A stretch of DNA of 64,000 nucleotides from the NCBI RefSeq assembly GCF_017591435.1, contig NC_059268.1:20680184-20744183 (forward strand), read 5' to 3'. Both the position numbers and the translations under genes were made by a program. Source of the DNA: Portunus trituberculatus (lineage: Eukaryota > Arthropoda > Malacostraca > Decapoda > Portunidae). Positions 10,501-31,995 of the stretch are shown here, piece after piece. The notes under the pieces were generated by a model. It saw nothing but the letters and a program-made list of their open reading frames with translations, was not told where the DNA came from and made no database searches. Within the stretch, counting starts at the first letter, position 1. Each line of letters opens with the position of its first letter.

Positions 10501-13500
10501 TACTTTCCTTGTTTTACTCTTCCTGAATGAAAAGCTCATCAGTTATGTTATATGGAAAGAAGTGTTACATTTCACTTGAACTACTTCTAATCATATTGTC
10601 AAAGAAAGGTATTTCATTTTTATTCTTATATGAATATTTTCACATTGTTGTATTTGTAACACTACTTTTTTCATCAGATTGGAGGCAGTAAGTTAACATG
10701 TCGGAGGTCGGCTGACGGGAAGGCTGCAGCAAGCCCTCCTCTGACTCAAAGATCTGCTGTGGATTCCTTTCGAGTCACAGGCAATAGTGGAAACCGACAC
10801 CCGTTACCTAATGCACTTACAAGATCATATTCATCATTGCACTCCTTGGTAAATGCTGATTCTCATTATTGTATTTATACTAACATTCTTTTGAACTACA
10901 CTTACCAACTGATCTTGTGGAACCTAATGTTTGGGTGTCTAATGAACTGTCACAATTAAAAACTAGATCACATATGATTTCTCTGAACTTGGGCTGTAAT
11001 TTTTGTAATCTGAGTTGGTATTACTTTTCACCCACATTCAGATTTCAATCAAATGTAGTGTCGACCGGGGTAATTTGGACCAGGTTTTGACAAACTTTGA
11101 TACTGTTCCCACATTTATTAAGATAAACTTACAAAAATTTTATGAAAACATAAGCAAGTTATTGCCTCTAAATCACTAACAAAAAAAAAATCATTCATAG
11201 CAGATTCTTCAGCTTTGAAGTAATGTACATTACAAGGGCACTGGCCAAGGGAAAACAAAGTGTTGGAAAAAAAAAAAATCCCGCTGGTTGCCAGGCCCTG
11301 TTAAGTGTGGTTCACAGTTATCAAAAAAATGGGGTAATGTGAACCCCCCCATCAGGGTAAACTGAACCACCCATGGGGTAATTTGAACCACCCTTTATAA
11401 ATATATATATATATATATATATATAAAAATGGATATAATTCCTCAAAAAAATAAAAAGTTTTATTTCATAAACATTGAGTCTTTCACATTCAAAATAACA
11501 AAATCAATGGCAAGAAACAGTGTAGAACAAAAAACTGTTACTCATAGACTACATAGCCTACTCATTTACTTGGCTACTTTAGCCAATGTTTTGGTGTAAC
11601 ACTTGAAGTTATTGTATTCAGTAAGAAGATTATTTATTCTGAATGTGAAAGGTACTTTTATAAGGTCCCTATGAAGTGATACATAAGCATATAATAAGCA
11701 GATTATATGCATATATATTACTAATGGGCACTCCTAGCAGACGAAAGAGGATCAGCTGAGTAAAAACAGGGTATAGGCTCAGGGTGTCAAAAGACTGGTC
11801 ACGTTAATTTTCCTTCCCACTCTGCAGGCTAGCGAGCAACAGGGAGCTGATTTTTTGTATAAAAATACTGCTCATTGGTTTCCACATTCATTTTTCTATA
11901 GATTATTGAGCTCGCTATCGCCGCTAGCCTGTAGAGAGTGTGAGCGGACAATTCCTAGCTTTTTGAAGTCCTTTATAGGCTTATAGTCTTCATTAAAAAT
12001 TTCCCTAAATTACCCTAATTATCCTAATAATCATTATTGGGTATATAATGAGTCTAAGCAATCCCCTTTATAAGCCAAAGATGGCACAGGGCAAAATATT
12101 AATGCATATTCTCAAAATATAAACAATTGCACTAGAAACTACCAGTTCGATTTCCCCTGGCCGGGTAAATTGAACCAAAAAGTGAGCGTTAATTGTGAGA
12201 AAATGAAGCTAAATAAAGTATTGCTGATGAAATCTTGTTAAAGTAGAGGTAAAACACTCTATAATCATCAATTTGGAAGAGGATAGTTAGCCGCGTCTGA
12301 CCGCCACAACAAAGTTCGCCAAAACCGCTGATTTGGTAAACAAACTTTGCCGCACTTTTTTTTTGGCTACGATTCAGTGCTTTCAGTCATATAATTGTAA
12401 TTTCTTTCCTGTATCAATTTTTTTTTTATCAAACCTGCACAAGAAATGTGAAAATAGTTACTTTCTATCGTGAAATGCTCAAAACTTCAAAAAGAAATTT
12501 ATATATGAATTTATTGTAAATAAGAATGAGGCGGTCCGAATTGTACCAGTTCGTTGGACGGTCCGATTTTCCCCGGTCGACACTACCAGTTATTTCCAAA
12601 GGGAAACCTAATGAGCCTAGTGTTGGAACCAAATTTACTTAGATGAATCATTGATAGATAACATAATTTCTTTTCGATTTTTTAGGGCAGATACTCAGCT
12701 CGCAGCCATGGCAGCACCACAGACTCTGGGATAGAAAGGCATAGTGGCACCGGTTCATCTGTAAGTGAATAACAGTTTTCATTGCTAGTTTTGTTTCTTC
12801 CTGAAATACAAATTCATACTATGTAATATGCTAATAACCTGAATTTTGAGTGCATTTTGTGTTTTATAGTTACATGAGGACTTTGGAATCTTTCAGAGAG
12901 GGTTAGGAAACAGTTCCAGGACTGCCTCAAGCTCCTCCTTGTCCAGCAACACTTCCTCTGCTGGTCAGTCTTGGGCTGACAAGGTACGAGGTGCCCCAGT
13001 GTCATTAGAAAGCTCTCAGCTCTCTCTCCAAGGTAAGCTTAATGAATTGACACTCATTGCACCATTCTTCTTCCATCTTTTTCTAATTTTCTTTTCCTCA
13101 TTCTGTAAAGTCATCTAAGGATTATGGCATCTGGCAATATTTTTCTTTTTCTATTCCATATTACAGTAAACATTTAAGGGTTCATGTGAAGTGTGCTCCT
13201 TATGATGCATGGTGTGTTTCAGATGATGGTGAGGGATGGGAGGTGGTGCGGCGTGGCAGGCGGAGCCACGGTGGCAGCACTGCTTCCCTCAACAGCAATA
13301 ACCATTATGTCCCCAAAGACGTCCGCAGTGCCAGCCTCAAGACAGAAGGTTGGCTTTATGCATACCAAACTTCATTTATTTTATTATTTTAATGTAGAGA
13401 TATTTTTATAGTTTTATTTCCATCATTACCAACAATTATTCATGTTCAATTATGTTAATGCTTTTGCAATACAGACATATCTGTTTTATGTTGTAGATTT

Positions 13501-16500
13501 TGATAAAAGTAGTTCATCATGTAATTCCTTTGTCAAATTTGTAACATATAAAACTTGTTTTCTGCAGGTCACAGTTGTGAAATAAAGAAACGTTTCCATG
13601 TGCCCAGCTCTGCCATGTCTATGCCATCCTTAATAATGAGTGAGAGTAATACTGTGAATGACACATCCAAAGAGAAATCTTCTGCATCTAATAATTACAA
13701 AAAACACGTGAAGAGCAGCAGTAATGGTCAAGGAGGTCAGTGCCACAAGAAGCCAGTCACGGAGAGTGTGTCTGCTCCCTCGGTGAATTTAGAGGGTGAT
13801 GGAAGCAAGCAGAGTTTCCATGTGTGGAAGAGAAGTGAACGGAAAAATAGGAAAAGTGAAAAAGGTGCTGAAGAGGTTACCAAAGGAATTAAATTTAAGG
13901 AAAACAACACTCATGTGAATCTGACAGAGAAGCCTGATCAGGAAAAAAGGAGTAGTAGTGATAAGGGAAGGTGTGATGAACCCATATCAACAAATGCTTG
14001 CAGTAAAATAGAAGACCGTGAAAATGTAAAAAGTGAATCTTTGGAAGATGCAAAAGATGAACAGTGTGCTCTGAATAGTTTCCTAAAAAATGACAATTTA
14101 GTGTGCAATCATTTGTGTGATCCGTCCATACCAGAGATTTCAGAGACTAGTGATGTGGAAGAAGATGAAAGCAGAGAGACAAATGCATCAAAACCACAAC
14201 TATCCTCAACCCCTAGTGCAGTGAAGGGAGAAATAGTTGAAGCAGATAATCAAGTTGACTCAGAGACAAAGTAAATTATACCTCTTCCTGTACATATAAT
14301 GCATAATGTTTCCATTCACACTTGGCAAGCTAATCAGATCTGTCTCTTCTGCTGAGATGTTTAGCTGTAGTCATCAAATATTACCATGAGTCAGTCAACT
14401 AGTCTTTATCCTTTGTGAATGTCATTGCTCTCAGCCTATATAACCTTTATTGCTCTGCTAGATGTCATCAGATCAACAGCAGGTATAATCAGAGTGGTTA
14501 GTTAAGTTCATTATCAAGTAATAACTACATGTTTATACCTAGTATTTACTGTGTACCTCTATATTTTCCAGTAATTATGATAATGAAAGTCAGATGGATG
14601 AAGAGGAGCTAAGTAATGCTGCTGCCTTAGAGTCTGCTGTTAAGGAGGAGCAGCGTCTGAAGCAGCAGATAGAAGAGACAGAGAAGGCAGAGATAAAGGT
14701 GTGTCAGTTAATCAGTTAGTCAATGTATTACTAGATGTGTTTCAGCAGAGGAAAATGGAAGTGTTAGGTGTTTGCACGTATAGAACAGTCAAGTCAGCAC
14801 ACAGTGTTATTGCAGGTGGAAGAAGATGACTGTGAAGAAGATGGAAGTGATGCATCAGAGTCAGCTGGCAGAGCACCATCGCCTTTCACTCTGCCTTTTG
14901 ACAATATGATGTCCTCCATGAGCTGGGCTGATCAGGTGAGGAAAACCCTTATTCAGAAATGCCTTCCCCTCTCACTTTGGAGAAGGGCAGAGAGAGTTAG
15001 AGATTGAAGTTGAAGTTTTTAGTTTTCAATATCTTGTTTTCCCAGGTTGATGCATTTGAGTCTCTTGAGAAGTTACGCCATCCAGGTCGTGTTCTGCATA
15101 TCCACGAAAAGTTATCATCACCATCAAGAAAACGATCTCTGTCAGAAAAAATGAGACGCCATGAAGAAAAGATTGCCAAGGCTCAAGAGCTCCGTGAAAA
15201 TCTCATCCTGGCAAAAACAGAGAAGTTGAAGGATTTGTTTAAGAAGGTAATTGTGTAGTTATTTGTTATAATGTCTCAAGGAATTATAATTGCATGTTAT
15301 GTAATGCATTCTTTAAATGCATATATAATACACAGTTTGCTATATGAAATAGTAAACCTGCACATGTGTTTTTGTTCTTTTCTGAATACAGATTGAGGAG
15401 GTTCGACAGGATAAAGAAAGTTTGTTGGTGAAGAAGAGAGACTTGTTCCAGCGAAAGATGGAGCGAGCCGAGGAGAAGCGCAAGCAGTACTTGCAAGAGA
15501 TTGTTAATAAGGCTCATGATGAAGAAAACAAGGCAAAGGAAATTGCATTTATCAATGGCTTAGAAGCAAAAAACAAGTTGCATGATATAATGCAGCAGCA
15601 TCAGGTCAGTCATAGATTTAGACTGACTCAGGCCATCTTTCATATTAACCACTAATAAATATGTGTGTCATATGTAATTTTAGAATGAAAAATTAATAAG
15701 TTCTGAAATGTGAGGTACTGACAGTCTACAGTCCCAGGAATTGGTGCTGCACAATGCTTTGGCTGTATAACCAAAATAATTCAATATTTTTGTTGTAGAG
15801 TCATGAATCCCGCCTAGCAGACATGGCTGAAGAAAGAACCAGGAGACAGGAAGAAAAGGTTGCCAAAGAAGTTGCAGCTCAAGAGAGACGAAAAGCCCTT
15901 GAGGCAGAACGGCAGGCAAGACAATCTCACTTTTGATTCATAGAGTGTAGATTTTCAGGAAATAACAGGAAAAGGTAGTGGGCAGACATGATTATTGGAA
16001 CCATCTAAGCTCATTGAGAAGGGATGTTTTAATTCCCATTTTCTTATTCTTTAGGCAAGAATGGCAGAACTTTGTGAAAAACGGAGACAGAAATGTGAAC
16101 GCATTGACCGGCAGCAGGCAGAGAGGCGAGAAGAACTCCTGGAGCAGGCACGAGAAAAAGCCAGAGACCGTGAGGAAAGACTTACTGCACTGCAGCAGGT
16201 CAGATGGAATGATTAAACACAACATTTGCTTACTAATGTACCATGATCTGCTCAGACAGTTATTCATATCATCATTAGTTATCATAGTCATCATTTCATC
16301 TTGTACAAAGCATGGAGGTGATTAGAGTATAGGGTGGAAATAGGAAAGTCAAGGTAAAGTAAAATTGCTAATAGAAAATTAATTCCTGCTTGCTTTATGG
16401 TAATATTTCACATATCCAGCTATATAATGCATCCAGTATATGAATAGCTTGTTCTTTATCAATTGCAAGAAAGGAATAAAAAAAATTTATGGCTTTGAAG

Positions 16501-19500
16501 TACTAGTATGAAAACTAAGTGATTTTCTGAGCAAAACTCTAAAGAAATAACTTCTTCCCAGGCCCAACAAGCCAAAGAAACTGAATTGGTGAAAAAGATC
16601 CAACAGAAGCAAGAGGAATCTGCACGACGTCATGAGGAAAACATTGAGCTCATCAGACAAAGAGCCCTTGAGTCATCCATAATGAAATACTCCCGAGGCT
16701 GTGATGATGCTCCCAGACTAATCAGGTATGGCTCCTACAGTGTCTCACAGTTAGTAGTGTTACTGCATCAGATCACTTCATTGTAAGGATCTTGAGTGGC
16801 CACAATTTCTAGATCAGTCTTTCGAATTTCAAAATAGTTAATGGTATTTTCAATCCTTGCAGATATGAAACCAAGAAGTTGTGTACCCTCTGCAACTCCC
16901 TGATTACCAGTGAGGTGTATCTGTTGAGTCACCTGCGAGGCCGCCGTCACCAGGAGGCGCTGAGAGCTTTGCACCACGCTGATGTTATGTCCAGTGAAGA
17001 CAGTGAAACTTACAACCTTAAGCATATTGTGGATGCCCCTGCAAATATTGATGACCCTCAGGTAAGACAGAGATCATAGCTCTTATGGCCATGATTGAAA
17101 GACACTTCTTGGGTTCCTATCAATTATCTGCTTGGAAATTATCCACCACTATGAAGTTCCCTTTCACTCTCTGTTGGTAGGGCAGCGTCATCTTCACACA
17201 GACATGCTACCACACCCCATCCCAATCCATTCTCTTTCAGCTTTGCACAACCATTTCCTACTTTGGCTTTGATCTCCCTCATACACCCATCCATGAAAAT
17301 ATTAAACTACCATGGAGACAATACACATCCTTGCCTCTCTTCTGTTCCTCTGGCAAAATCTCTCTCCAAGTTATCTCCAATCCTCACACAAGCATCCTTG
17401 TATAAAAGCCATATTTCCTCCAACAACTCCCCCACTACACTATAAACTTCAAGAACATCCCAAAGGAGAAAGGCAGGAAGGCAGCTCAGGAGATGGAAGG
17501 AGATAAATAAGTTTACATGTGAAAGAAGTATTACTAAAGACCATTAACCCTTTCAATACTGGGACACATTTTTATCTTAAGATTTACGTACAATTAGACC
17601 ATTTTATTGACATTAGGAAGGGTCTATGGAGGTCCTCACCATTTTAATCCCTCATATGAATTTCTGAAGCTGTGTAAAATCACCAAATAGTAAGCAGAAT
17701 GAATATGGAAATGCATCATGGTACTGAAAGGATTAATTTGTGGTATGACTCTTTTTTCATTAAGTTCTGAAATACAGGAATGATGAGGTACTGGTAGAAA
17801 GATAATCTTTAATGTAGGAAAATTCAAAATGCTTAGCAGGGAAAACTGTATATGTGCTGTGATATTTATATTTTAATTTCTCCTGTCTTGAATCTCACCA
17901 ATATTTCCAAGAATGTCATATTGTTAAGTGCTTACAGGCTTTCTCTTCCCATACAGCAGCAACAATGCATCACGGTACAATGTATTTTTACCAAGGTTGG
18001 TTGTGAAACTGTCATTGCCAAGAAAATATATGTTACTGCACCACTGCAATTGGCTACCTGATTTGGTTCATCCATAGAGCAGTTAGCTTTTTCAGTCCAA
18101 TGTATGTATGCTTCTTGCCAAGTTTCAACATATTTTCATCACATTTATATGCACTGCTGTATGCACATATTTTTTGTACATGCTTATAATTCATTAAATA
18201 ATCTGCATTAGGTAGAATGAAAACTGAAACATGGTAATTTCTGTGATTTTGTAGAATGGTTCTTCAGATAAGGAGAAAGTCTCAACAACACTGTAGGACC
18301 AGTATGGAGCAAAAAAAACTTAAGTAGTACAATATAGGCAAAATTTACAGGGTCAAAAATGACATGAAAACCAAAGCATTGCACAGGTAACAGTCATATG
18401 TACTGTACTTGTTGACTTTGAATATGTACATTTCTTGGTGTACTGCAAATTGTGATGAGACGGATGGTTGTTGGGAAGGATAGATATGCAGAGTAAATGA
18501 GGAAGGCGGTGGCGTAGTGGATAAGGTGGTGAGCGTATGATCGGGCTGACGTCCATGCATAAGTTCGAATCCTACCATATACCACCTTGATACTTTGCCA
18601 TTTGTTGAGTGGTTTAAAGTTACTAATATGTCACCAACATACCTAAGTTCTAGGTGGTTACACCAAAGATGTGCATAGGTGCTGATATGAGCCTTACTAT
18701 GGCTACCACTATAAATAAAATTGCATGCGCCACTAATGGATGGAAGCTAAACAGCACTTCCAATACTCTTCAACCTATAGGCCACAAAAAAAATAAAATG
18801 AATAAATTAATAAAAAAAAAAATAATAAAAAAATTAAGACTGAGAGAGTTAAGACTGCAGGAAGCAAGAGCAAGCTGCACTTTTTCAAATTCAAAGATCT
18901 TTGGCAGTTACAGACAGGTCATTACATAACACAGATATGGAAAAAAGGCTTATTTCTTATATAATGAATTTGCAGTTGTATGCAGCTTTGTCTGTACAAG
19001 GTAATAACTTGAGTTACGGCCAGTGAGTAAACACACTATTGTGTCAGAGTTGTTATATCTTTATGTAATGCAGTCAGTTGTAGCTCGCTGATGCCTTATG
19101 CTGTAGATTATGTATCTTTCATAACTCATGGAAAGTAGCAAGGAAATAGAAACAACCCACTGAAAGAAAAAAGTTTCAACACAAAAAGCGTACATTTGAA
19201 AATCATACAGTACAAACACAGAAAAGCACATCTTTAATATTATCCTGAGTAATTCATCACCTGGAATTCAATACTGTAGATTGTAGTACTGGCAGACAGA
19301 CATTCTCTCAATTATGGTAATAATGTAAACTCTGGTATATATGTATTTGTTTGCCATAAATGCAGGCTAAAAATGGATTTGAAATACGAGTTTTGGCATT
19401 TGATCAGTCTTGTTACAGAAACTCTCTCTTTTAAGAATATCAGTGTATTCCTTGATTTGATGACATGGGCAACTTTGGTCTTTCAGATTACAAGAGATAA

Positions 19501-22356
19501 GGAAAGACACAAGGCTCTGAAGAGGAGATGCAGGAAGATCAGGACCCGCATGGTGACCCGAGGGAAGGAATACAATAGTACTTACAAGCCAAAAACTTTG
19601 AGAGAATCTCCTAATAAAATTCGGATCAATAAGTCCCTCCAGCAGATTGTGAAGCTCATAGCTAACCAGGGTTCAGGACCGTGGCCAACTGCTGACCTGA
19701 CAGCTCTGGACAGACCACTTCTTGAATTGATAAGAATATTGGATAAGAAAGAAAAGGCTGATCAAGCCATGTTTAGTGCTTTAGATGGCTTTGGGAAAAT
19801 CGATTCTGTTTTGAAAACTATACTGGACTGTACTGAACAAAGGCCTTGTGTTTTGCCAGCAAAATCTTTGGGTTTCAGCGGTAGAGTTCTTCTTGGAAGT
19901 TGTCGCAATAATATTGATAATTGTCGACATGTACTCTATTCCAACCTTGTGGGAACCTTGATAGACTACTTGATCCAGCGCATGAATAGCCTTGTTAATG
20001 AGAGTACAAGAATGGGCAGCAACAACAGCATCAATTCTGTGGTCAATCTCCCTTCAGATGCTGCAGCTGGAGCAATCTTTGAGGTAAGTTAAACCTTGTG
20101 TGTTTCTGTAGGATGGCATGGCTACCTCAGCAAGTAAGCAGTGATTTATTTATTGCTTTTTTGCAGTTAATTTCCTGTAAACAATTAGTTTGGGATTGAA
20201 GTAGAAGTACATTACATATATACTGTACTTACATCAGTTTACTAAATTCTAATATTGCTTCAGGTTTTGGCTGAAGTTATTCAGGTTCTGTACCAGGAAG
20301 ACCTGCTTCCAGCGGCATCCACACAAGACCAGGCCATCAAAGACCGGGCTGATGCCTCGTGGCAGAGACTCCAGGTGTGTACGTCCCATCTCAAAAACAC
20401 ACTTCATAGCTTTCACTCTAACCTTGCCTTGCTTCAGAACAAAAAGTATATAGAGATGAGAACAATCTTAAATATTGGTATATTTGCTTTTCCAATGCTT
20501 ATTGTGGGTGTTCATTAATGTTAGTCTTGCAACCTTGTCTGATTTGTTATGCTGCTACTAGACCAAGACTTAGTGCTGAATATACTACAAACTAAATATG
20601 ACAAGATGTTTCTCAATTTCAGGATGTAGTGAGCTATTGTGTCAGTGTGGGACTTGTGGACAAGGTTTCATGGTACTTCAGTCATGTGCAGGGACCGCTG
20701 GACAATGAAGCAGGTGTTGTGGAAGTCATTCTTGCAGCAATGAGGCTTGTCTCGGCTCTTGCCAAAACCCTAAGTATGCGGTAAGTTTCTACTTTTCTCT
20801 GAAAATGTTATAATTATTGACTGTGTTGCTTGAAGGCTGATTAACCCTTAAACAACAATTATTTGTCATCCACATTGTGAACCAAATTGTTTTATTATGA
20901 AGTGAATATAATGAGTAATGGTATTTTTTTGCAGAAATTTATCAGAAGATCCAACACAGCTAATAGGAACACTGCATGTGACTGATGCCTGTGGTGTTGT
21001 GAGTCTGCTGTATGGTCTGCTGCTGCACCAGGGAGGCCGTTCAGCCATGGCTCAGGCACCTCTCAAGCTCTCCCAGACTGCTCATGCACTCACTACAGCT
21101 GCCACGACACTGTTGCACAACTTAGCCTCACTTGATCTTACGATGTTCCAGGTACAGTGTGATAGATCTTCTTCCCCTTTTTTTTTCTTTCCTGTCATCA
21201 AGCCAGGGCATTCTCATTTGTCAATAGCCTAAAACCACGGTTTCACAAGTCCTTTCTGTAGGGTTAGTTCTCTAGTTATCCTGATTAAAAATCTTTTCCA
21301 TATCAATCCTTTAGTTATGTAATAGTAACTCAATAAAATGTTATCTTATGTTATCTGATTTACAGGGTGTCCTGGGAAGTGAAGGGATTTCCCTGGAATT
21401 TCGACATATTGCCAGTTTCCTTCTGTGGTACTGCTCATCATGGCCTTCTGAAGATATTCTCCACAATATCATACCCCTGGTTGGGTTTTTTGCAGTTAAC
21501 AACAAAGAAAATCAGGTGAGGTATCTAAATTGGTTAGCTTATTCTTTGTACCAGAGTCATTACTTTTCCTGACGCAAGAGGTGAAATATTCAATTTTCAT
21601 CCTCCCCAATGATGGCATTCCATCTTCATGGAATGCCTTCATTGCAACCATTAACTTTTTTTCTTATATATATACAATATGGGCTTTTTATGGGAAGTTC
21701 CAGGCTAAAGGAGGTACTTTGGATATCTCCTCTGAAGGCTCACCCATTTGGGAACTGTTGCCCTGAGTGGAAGCCTTTCACACTCGGACTGTGGCCAAGA
21801 ATCAAACCCATGCACTTGGGGATCCCCTTGCCCAATACAGCACACACGGCTCCACGGTACCACTGTCTATTACTGTGGTCTATTAGGGACTTACATGGTG
21901 TCTGTAGTGGAATTTTGTTAATTTGTAATGGTTCTTTTACAGATTGTGATACAGAGTGGTGAAGTCCCTAGTGTGTTACAACAGCTATGTAACCTACCGT
22001 GGCAGTACTTCAGTGAACCAAACCTTACAGCCGTGCTCTTCCCAACACTTCTTGCTTGTTGCCTTAACAATGATGACAACATGATCATTCTCCAACAAGA
22101 AATGAGCTTCCAGGTAAAACTGTACTAATGTACCATTTACTAAAAGCATGAAATATTCATCATGTCAATTACAGGTAAAGATTCTCTAAAATATTTATGA
22201 ATTGCTCCAGTAAAAGAATATGGTTCCCTAACATACCAGATGGACTAATAATTACTGAATAACATTACTTTTCTTTCACAGGTTCTTGAGGACTTTCTGA
22301 AGAGCTCTCAGGCAGAAGACAAACCTCTTCTTTGCATTGTGAGGAATTCTAGATAG
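7529..22356 (+). CDS. SCAPER: SCAPER: S-phase cyclin A-associated protein in the ER (27 coding exons, 1834 aa)
   Basis: Exons: 7529-7570, 7836-7944, 8225-8332, 8646-8749, 8848-8994, 9142-9999, 10122-10256, 10678-10848, 12686-12760, 12870-13032, 13223-13348, 13568-14270, 14572-14698, 14816-14935, 15046-15246, 15392-15604, 15799-15915, 16055-16198, 16562-16725, 16863-17061, 19487-20083, 20264-20374, 20623-20780, 20935-21151, 21366-21515, 21943-22113, 22282-22356 (TAG). All joins keep frame (5505 nt). The N-terminal domain has ARNLVAYSLP (32-41) and VDEIYQTCEDDESIVECK (about 104-121), matching vertebrate SCAPER. Residues 171-915 are Ser/Lys/Glu-rich and probably disordered, with WADKV near 620. 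HEKLSSPSRKR begins the coiled coil (997-1275). A C2H2 finger follows (C1283, C1286, H1299, H1305), then a helical C-terminal domain. Family knowledge: an ER-linked cyclin A2 partner that recruits CCR4-NOT in tubulin mRNA autoregulation. Human SCAPER is 1400 aa; the extra length here is mainly in the disordered centre. The ATG opens a short exon after a good acceptor; an earlier start cannot be excluded. Confidence 0.95.
8515..8600 (+). mobile_element. LINE 3' tail fragment in a SCAPER intron
   Basis: GTGGGCATTTTTTCC followed by TCTTAGCTACATAAAAAAG matches the tail seen at 3755-3800 and 63180-63235 in order and spacing. Only the tail survives. Confidence 0.5.
11058..12583. mobile_element. TA-flanked TIR DNA transposon, non-autonomous (1.53 kb)
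   Basis: The left end GTGTCGACCGGGGTAA (11058) is inverted at the right end (12583 downward: GTGTCGACCGGGGAAA). About 22 of the outer 24 bases match, and TA flanks both ends (11056-11057, 12584-12585), as in Tc1/mariner/pogo-type elements. Inside, the phrase GGGTAA-(5)-GAACC recurs at 11332-11390 and near 12160, echoing the terminus. No ORF over 60 codons exists inside, so it is a non-autonomous or decayed copy. It contains an AT tract (11400-11425). It lies wholly in the SCAPER intron 10849-12685. Confidence 0.8.
15916..16054 (+). other. GC-AG intron in SCAPER
   Basis: The exon ending AGGCAGAACGGCAG is followed by GCAAGA instead of GT. The next exon starts after TTCTTTAG at 16055. Joining them gives ALEAERQ-ARMAELCEKRR in frame, matching the family sequence ALEAERQAR. 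No usable GT donor keeps that reading, so this is a GC-AG intron with consensus-like CAG|GCAAGA. Confidence 0.8.
16863..17061 (+). CDS. SCAPER: SCAPER C2H2 zinc-finger exon
   Basis: This exon of the SCAPER model encodes LCTLCNSLITSEVYLLSHLR followed by GRRH: Cys-x2-Cys-x12-His-x5-His, the U1/matrin-like finger of SCAPER. All four metal ligands are intact. The exon also carries the acidic linker that follows the finger. It is part of the 7529-22356 gene, not a separate gene. Confidence 0.9.
17110..17480 (-). mobile_element. probable antisense LINE fragment in SCAPER intron
   Basis: Phrases such as CATGGAGACAATACACATCC and CTTGCCTCT resemble the reverse complement of a crustacean LINE reverse-transcriptase region that I know by sight. 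The frames are broken and short. I could not align it properly, so the call is tentative. Confidence 0.35.
17544..17736 (+). mobile_element. TTAA-flanked MITE, copy 1 (185 bp)
   Basis: TTAA (17544-17547) CCCTTTCAATACTGGGAC ... CATGGTACTGAAAGGA TTAA (17733-17736). The ends are inverted repeats of roughly 12-16 bp starting CCCTTTCA/TCCTTTCAGTACC. TTAA duplication plus a CCC terminus is the piggyBac signature, so a piggyBac-derived MITE is likely. A second copy lies in opposite orientation at 56750-56964. Too short to encode protein. Confidence 0.75.
18500..18835 (+). mobile_element. tRNA-derived SINE, copy 1 (in SCAPER intron)
   Basis: A perfect pol III A box TGGCGTAGTGG (18510-18520) and a B-box-like AGTTCGAATCC (18562-18572) lie about 40 bp apart. 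A body of about 200 bp follows, then an A-rich tail. It aligns along its full length with 33112-33438. The tRNA of origin is not clear from the head alone. The SCAPER intron is 17062-19486. Confidence 0.85.
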
Positions 22357-23495
22357 GAAATAACCTGAAAGTAGTGAACCTACTGAACTTTGATTTTGGT
22401 CATGATTATGTTTTGTACCTGATGTTGCAAACCATGGCAGCAATTATCTTACTTGAATATTTTATGATTAGTTTCAATCTTTCATTAATAATTAAGTTTA
22501 ACAAGTCACTTTCCTTGTAAGATCATTAGTTATGAGGTATGCTACTTACATTAGCTAGTGATGCATAAGCTTCATAACATAATTCACTTCACTTAAAAAT
22601 GTCTTTTCCTTTAATATTTCAGCCGATACTCTAAAATTTATATTATTTTTGTCATTCTACAAAATATATGGAACAACCAGCACATAATCATAATGCCTCA
22701 GTGAAGCCACACAAGTCAATAGCTTTCTTTGAATCTCACGAACTACTGCAGTTTGTTCAGATTCACTCAGCACAGCCTCAATACAGCTGAGGTCCATCTT
22801 TTCACATTTATGTACTGAAATAGACAATACTCAAGCATAAAACAATAAAACTTAGCTATGCTGTGAATAACTTTACTTTTAACCTTAACTGTTATTGCAT
22901 CAGATATATTTTGTAATGATTAACGCTGCATGAGATAACACGGCTCATACTAATGGAAGACTAACTTATGTGTATTGGAAAAAAATATGCTGCTAACAGG
23001 ACTCCTAGAAAAATAAATAAGAAATCCAGGCCATCCTCACTCTCAGGTGATAAATGGCCAGATTCCCAATATCAAGACCATCTCAAAATCAGAAAAGTAG
23101 CAAAAAGATACAATTTCCATCACAGATTCACCTTAACACATAAGTGATATGATACAACCATAAAGAAAATAAGTCAAACTAAGGGAATCATGGAAACATT
23201 CTACACTGATGTGGATGCAGAGAGCATGAAATTTATTTAAAAAGGCGTGACATTCTATCCAAAGCTTTTGATATATCTATAAAACTAAATCCATACTGTC
23301 TATACAATATATGAAAATAAAACTTATGCAAATATATTGCTTGTTAAGTTTTTACTAAATAACTTTTATCTACTATTCATACAAATCTAATTCTATATAT
23401 ATAATAAAAATCTTTAATAAATTAACAATTTGTTAGTCATGGAAAAATAAGATCAACAATTTGTACTTTGATAAGACATTCCATTTCTCCTGAGC
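22357..23495. other. SCAPER/FUZ convergent 3' interval
   Basis: Tail-to-tail spacer of about 1.1 kb holding both 3' UTRs. A SCAPER poly-A signal candidate AATAAA is at 22844-22849. A FUZ candidate (minus-strand AATAAA) is at 23237-23232. No other gene is seen. Confidence 0.5.

Positions 23496-31995
<8,500 letters not shown>

Noticed and set aside
18510..18572. A free-standing tRNA gene from A and B boxes
   Set aside because: No acceptor stem closes, and the whole unit with tail is repeated at 33112, so it is a SINE.
19373..19486. Upstream extension of the SCAPER exon beginning MDLKYEFWHLIS
   Set aside because: It is intron read-through; a TTTCAG acceptor at 19486 gives the conserved junction after the zinc-finger exon.
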